From Arabidopsis thaliana (taxonomy: Eukaryota; Streptophyta; Magnoliopsida; Brassicales; Brassicaceae): a stretch of DNA of 64,000 nt. The notes under the pieces were generated by a model. It was not told where the DNA came from. It saw nothing but the letters and a program-made list of their open reading frames with translations, and searched no databases. The DNA is taken from assembly GCF_000001735.4 (NCBI RefSeq), contig NC_003076.8, forward strand, positions 3,968,001-4,032,000. Direction: 5' to 3'. Positions 58,771 through 64,000 of this stretch are shown piece after piece. Position 1 is the stretch's first letter. Each line of letters starts with the position of its first letter. The position numbers and the translations under genes are program-made.

Positions 58771-59700
58771 ACGTTGAGTTTGTAAGTGGTTCAACGACAA
58801 CAAAACTAGAATACAAGTGGGCATGGAAAAGTATTAGTATTTATCCTCACAAAAAGTAAAATTACATTTAATGTGACGTTGATATATACGATCAGCTTCT
58901 ATTAACAATGATAGAAAAAGAAAATGTGGCGTCTAAAAGCAAAATACTATCGTCGTTCATTTTCCATCTATATTTTAGTTGATTCAAACATTGGTTTTGA
59001 GTTTATATGCGTAGGGTTTGAGTGGTTTTGTAGGTTCACATTTGTCCCCATTTTTAAATGTGGTGGAAGTTGAATATAAATATCTATACTTACAACACCA
59101 ACCATTAATCAAATTACGGATTGGAGTAGTAAAGAATTAACTATACCATTTATAAATAAGGTACCAATTCACGTTATCTATATATATTAAAGAATCTAAT
59201 CACCTAAAAATGAGGCGTTTCTCTATAACAAAACTCAAAACGTTTAGAAAATATAAGTAAAACCTTTACTAATAAAAGAGGGATTGACTCCAACTACCCA
59301 AAATGGTAGATTAACGAACGATCCAGCTGGTAATCTTGAAAAGTGTAGATTACTTTTATGAATCCTCCTAAAAGGCTAAATCCCAAATTCCAGCAAACCC
59401 CACGAAAGCAGTCGTTTGGTTGAGCTGCCAACTATTTAAGTTTAAAATCATTTATGTCTTGGTTAGAAAATTTGAAATTCCACTAAAGAAAGTCTTATCT
59501 TTCTGTTGACAAAAAAAACAAAAGTCTTATCTTTCTTATCTCAGACTTCTAATTTGATTTTTCCTTTTCGAATTTGGTTTGAAATTATTGTTTCATTTGT
59601 CTCCGTATTTTATTCTAAAATTTGGAATACTTTTACATTAGTTATATTTCGTCAAGAGAATTCAAAAAAAAAAAATTAGTAATAATATGAACATATTAAC
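58771..59700. other. WSD promoter and AT-rich spacer
   Basis: No gene seen. A 16-bp direct repeat (AAAGTCTTATCTTTCT) flanks an A-rich 17-bp linker near 59489-59536. The WSD promoter occupies the left part. Confidence 0.5.
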
Positions 59701-59945
59701 AACATTAATTAGCACAAACTAGAACCGACCTGATATTATTCGACTCCAATATTTTTATATAGTACAAAAGAAATTAAAGCTTCTTAAAACAACATTTTAG
59801 ACCAAACAAAATATATCTTCAGTCTCCGGATTATAAAGGGTTTTATAGTAACCCTCTTTCACAGAGAACAGTTTTCATCGCTTTCAGTGATTCTTCCATA
59901 TCATCAGATTCATCACAAATCGTTTTCAATAAAACTATTAAAATA
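59701..59945 (-). pseudogene. Relic of a WSD last exon and 3' UTR
   Basis: 59701-59945 aligns with 56400-56640, the native WSD last exon and its 3' flank. In the relic, the minus strand from about 59930 to the stop at 59845-59843 reads ICDESDDMEESLKAM then CERGLL-stop, against ICDDMEESLKAM and CERGLL-stop in the working gene, so the reading frame and stop survive with a three-residue insertion. Nothing of the other exons is visible between 58.8 and 59.7 kb or to the right. It is the tail of a former tandem duplicate. Confidence 0.8.
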
Positions 59946-60474
59946 AATTAATCATTAGTAATTCTTCCTTCACTCTGTAACTGCCTAAATAAATAAATTA
60001 ATGAAATTTCTACAAACATTCAAACAACATATATTTTTCATAAATGCAAAATCAAATAGCTTAATGACTCTTTTGCAGAAATCAATGAATTGAGACAATC
60101 TACAATCAAAAGGGTTAAAACAAGAGAGACCACACATTGTCTTTCTTCACGACCCAAAGAACATAACAAAAAAAACATAACTTTATATGTATGTCTCCTT
60201 CAATCGCCCACTCTACGTTCCCTGTGACCCTGTACAATGTTTCTTCACATGGGGAACAATGAAGTCTCTACCTCATGAACAAAACGAGTATACAATAGAG
60301 AGAATTCTTCCTTTTCTCCATTACTTGCGTAGATTTCCGGCATCTCAATCGTGTAATGTGTATCTTCTTCCATGAAGATAATACTATCAGTGCCTTACCG
60401 GCCTGTGTATTTGCAGGAGGAATCAACTTTACTGCTGAGGAATTTGGTAAACGATACCTTCGAGATGATTACAG
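59946..60474. other. 3' region of the TPR/J-domain gene
   Basis: Mostly AT-rich DNA, then the 3' untranslated tail of the TPR/J gene from about 60.1 kb. No independent gene supported. Confidence 0.5.
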
Positions 60475-63400
60475 TTACGGGTATCTGTTTGATCGGTTTG
60501 GATCAAACCACCTCGGAGTTGATGGGTCTTTACGTGAACTCCATCCTTCCCTCCAGTTTCTTCTACTGCTGTGGAAAGGATAATTATCTGTGTCTGCTCC
60601 AGATGTGCTGCTTCCATCACGTCTCTTTTGCGAATTATGCATCTCTTCTTCAAGATCATACTGAGAACGCTGCAAAAGCACCACAACATAAAAAAATAAA
60701 TATACTATAGGACACTCTAGGGGTGCGTGCATAAATCCTTGAGAAGAAAAACAAATGTCATATTCACAGAAAACTTTTATCATCTTTCTTGGTCCATTGA
60801 AAATAGGAAATATTCTCTCAAGAGAAAACAAAAACAGAGCTGAGGATTGTTATCGGTGAAGATATTTTTACCTTTGCAGGGTCTGAAAGCACAGCATACG
60901 CTTCCCCAATCATTTTAAATAATTTATCGGTATCTTTGCGCACTTCTTCCCCTATCTCCTTCCATAACCTCTCATCTTTAGTCTCGTTTCTTGTCAAAGA
61001 CTGACCAGCCTTCCAATAGTGAAAACAAGATAAAATGAATTTATGTAACTTATTATCGTCTGTAGCTCTTTGCTTTCTGAATTTAAATTGTTCTAGGTGA
61101 ATCCACAAGCATGCAAAGATGACAGTTTCTATTAAATACCTTGTCGGGATGATGTTTGAGTGCGGCCTTCCTATATGCCTTTCTGATATCTGAAGCCGAG
61201 CATGATGGTACAACACCCCTGCCACAAAGTAAGTAAGTCCCATTCTGGTTAGCAAGCTTTGACACAATAATCACATCCATGCCACAAGGTTCTTCCTCAA
61301 AGTCACCCAAGTTTCCATGAAAAAAACAGTTTCACCCGCAAAAATCAGAATCACAAAGGAACAACACCACAACAGATATGTGCAGTCTAAACCTAGGTCT
61401 TTTCTAAGGAAATGGGAATTCGGCATGCTTTGGGGAATGTTTCAATTCATGTAAGAACTAGAGAACATAACGCAGGCATTAGTGGAATAAAATTAACGTA
61501 GCAGGATAGTCTACTTACAAGACGAGGTACATATCCAATGAATTTTCTTTCCTTGATTTCTCTTCCAGTTCAGAAAGTCGTATACGAGCTTGTCTTATGT
61601 CATTGGACATACTAGTAGATCTGTCAAGGGTTCCAGAGGTCTTCTCTTCCATTTGCTTGGTTAGAATATTAACATATCTCTCCATATCACTTGCTGCCTG
61701 CCCATAATCCCTAATCATCTCGAACAACGTGGCCCGTCTAGAAATAGCCTGAGAATAAAGAAAGAAAGAAATTAAGTGACACAATAGAGTACTTTTTCAG
61801 CCAATCAGACAGAAAAGTAGCCTTGAATCATACGAGAATTGCTGCCACATCCTTAATGTTGTAGCTTATGCATTTGAAACGTAAACAGAAACACTGATAT
61901 ACAGCTGGACAGCAACCTATTTACTTTTAAGAGAAGTTATTACCCAACGATCACAATCCAGTTTTATATCAAAACGTTGAAACCTTTCAACTACATTCCG
62001 TATTTCCGTGGAAACCAGAAAACAAATGAAACCAAAAGTGATATGTTAGGATTAAAACCTTTGAGTAATTTTGGTCAAGAGCAATAGCAAGGCTGCAGTC
62101 TGCAATAGCGTCAGAAAATTGACCAAGAGCCTTATATGCAGCTGCACGATTACAGAAACACACAGCTGTAAAAGGACGTGATTCCACATTGCAAGCCAGG
62201 GCTGCTGTGTAATGTTCAACTGCTTCAGTGTGTCGTCCAGACTGAAAGGCTTCATTCCCTGCCGCCTGTGATTTGGTAGGAACATAATAAACGGCACGAA
62301 AAATGAGTAGACAGCACAACTAATGTGTACTCTTTTTTTCGTACTATTTTATAATCACTTTAGTAGTACATGTAATTCACAGGCAGTTGGATTCTGAAAA
62401 GGAGGTGTAGGTTCAGAGCAATAGACATCGAAGAAGAAGGCAATACCTTAAGGCGCAACAACTCACGTATAGTAGCAGCCAACGGAATGGAGGATTCAAG
62501 AGTTTTGTTTCCTTCTCTGTATTGAGTAAGTAACAGACAAACGAGACCTGTCAGATTTCAGCTCATCTGACAAAAAGAAACGTAGAAGTTGTAATCTAAA
62601 TCACCTTTTTGTAGCAGATAGTAGTTGTTCTTGCTTCTCTAGAGACGCAATCGCCTCCTCAAGCTTTCCCATATAGAAACTTGATTTAAGCATGAGATGA
62701 CACTGCCAAATTCTAAAGTTTATGTCCTTGGGAGTGTCATGAGAATCTGGAGGAGAATTCTTTCCAGCCAAATCAACTGTCTGCTCACAAAGCTTTATTG
62801 CTGCGTCATACTTCTCAAGCTGTCATAAAAAAAAAAGAGGTTTCTTGATCTGTTCCAGTAAGAAGTTATCAGAAGGTTTAAAATTACACTTTCATACCAT
62901 CAAGAGCGCCTCTCCCTTCATAGTGAGTAACTTTTCAGAGTATGTACTTATCAAAAGAGAATCTTCCAATATTTCCAAAGCTTTTTCAGCATCAGTTAAT
63001 GTTCTAAGTTGCAAACGACGGCCAGCTTCATGCATGCATTCAGAAACTCTCTGCAAGACACAGACACTATTGATTGGTCAAAAAGAAGAACGTGTGATTG
63101 TCAATCTTCAGAATATGTAGAATATAGTAACTCGTATGAATAATAGTAAAGAGATATTCTGGAAATATATCAAATTCTGTACATAGTGACTGAAAAGATG
63201 GTCAATCTCTATCAAATAGAAAGCAGTAACTAAAACAGTATAGCATAAAGTAATTCTATCGCCACACATCTCAACGGAAAACATCAGCCATACAATTAGC
63301 ACGGTTCAGTCTAAATCCTAAATCAACTAATAATAATACAAAATCCAATTCACAGAATAAGGCTATGGGAAAAATAACTGTGCTACATGTGTCCTGTTCT

Positions 63401-64000
63401 CATGTGCTACAATATCCATAATCTAGAAGAGCTTACAAAGAACAGTGTCCCTTTAAAAGAAGAGAGAACTCTACCTGCGCCTTTTGTAGACCTTCAGAAG
63501 CCTCGACAATAATTTTACGGTCCACACAGATGTCACTTCCTGATTGCAAGCATTTTTTGAAATACCTGGATGCATCTTCAATCTCCCCAAGTGAAAGGTA
63601 ACAACTAGCAAGACAAAAAGCCAAAATCAGTCAATAAGACATCATAAAATGGTAAGATATTATTACTTATTGCTAGCTGAGAAAGAGCATGAACTAGCAA
63701 GGTATCCAGGACAACTCCAGCTTAGAGCATAAATGAGAAAAGATAACATACATTCATTTCTCAGTTCAAGCTCTCGTATCAAAACTAAAAGTCACTAATA
63801 AGACTTTTTGGCACGGCTCAATAGAAAATATAAGAAGTTTTAAGGAAGGTCGATATTTACTTTGCAGCTCTGACTTGAACTTTAAGGAAGTTGGAGTCTA
63901 TTGAAGAAGCCATCGTACAATCTGCTATTGCTTCTCTCATTCTTCCAAGGGCCATGCGTGTTGCAGCACGGTTGCTATAGCAAAGCATTAATGCCCTGAG
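60475..64000 (-). CDS. TPR16: TPR and J-domain co-chaperone, C-terminal part (partial)
   Basis: Ten exons are visible: 64000-63861 (open at the window edge), 63604-63475, 63050-62898, 62819-62605, 62516-62447, 62265-62059, 61748-61519, 61218-61140, 61009-60872, 60669-60475. They give the last 518 residues, all phases fitting; the N-terminal half lies beyond 64000. Several TPR motifs are readable (SNRAATRMALGRMREAIADC, ASCYLSLGEIEDASRYF, GNEAFQSGRHTEAVEHY, CNRAAAYKALGQFSDAIADC). A J domain follows at the C-terminal end with the Hsp70-stimulating H-P-D in ALKHHPDK, then AYAVLSDPAKRSQYD. The tail is Arg/Ser/Trp-rich. TPRs with clamp-type residues dock the C-terminal EEVD of Hsp70/Hsp90, and the J domain activates Hsp70, so this is a cytosolic or nuclear co-chaperone. 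Confidence 0.92.

Noticed and set aside
59488..59537. Direct repeat around an A-rich linker, as if a mini-insertion
   Set aside because: Only ~17 bp between the repeats; simple slippage explains it.

Overview
The window is plant nuclear DNA and I read it as Arabidopsis thaliana, upper arm of chromosome 5, loci AT5G12260 to AT5G12430. The evidence is GT-AG introns of about 70-500 bp, AT-rich spacers, plant-only families (SHI/LRP1 zinc finger, RLD/PRAF proteins, plant annexin, WSD acyltransferase), and a gene order plus reconstructed protein lengths (DGS1 602 aa, LRP1 320 aa, annexin 8 316 aa, FIS1B 167 aa) that match that locus as I remember it. I had no database access, so locus names rest on recognition. 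There are no tRNA or rRNA genes, CRISPR arrays, or intact transposons that I can see.

Layout: 1-684, 3' end of a glycosyltransferase-like gene (+). 2131-3301, 2-oxoglutarate/Fe(II) dioxygenase (-). 3.7-6.3 kb, a rearranged patch: a broken SF3A1-like splicing-factor copy lies between two diverged copies of the DGS1 tail, one of which carries a small retroposon-like insertion. 6374-10066, DGS1 (-). 10508-11632, C2-domain protein (-). 12485-14093, RING protein (-). 14762-15899, small ankyrin protein (+). 15.9-19.7 kb, long gene-poor spacer. 19677-21074, LRP1 (-), with a probable N-terminal extension to 21313. 24948-25619, DUF4228 protein (-). 27789-32545, RLD2-type RCC1/FYVE/BRX protein (+). 32890-34248, PATRONUS2-type securin (-). 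35002-40445, exocyst SEC10 in 24 coding exons (-). 41223-42687, annexin 8 (+). 42948-43950, FIS1B (-). 45813-53018, large DDT/PHD chromatin protein (+). 53974-55950, THUMP protein (-). 56568-58715, WSD-type acyltransferase (-), with a duplicated 3' relic at 59.7-59.9 kb. 60475-64000, C-terminal part of a TPR/J-domain protein (-).

These are independent housekeeping and developmental genes, not an operon or island. Common themes are membrane and organelle work (DGS1, FIS1B, SEC10, annexin, RLD2) and nuclear work (SF3A1 relic, LRP1, PHD protein, securin, THUMP). I did not find a previously undescribed system. The points most worth a second look are the SEC10 locus, where a hidden tandem duplication has been reported, the SF3A1/DGS1 rearrangement with its in-frame stop, the stop-free in-frame intron and DLN repeats of the PHD gene, the LRP1 N-terminal extension, and the WSD relic.
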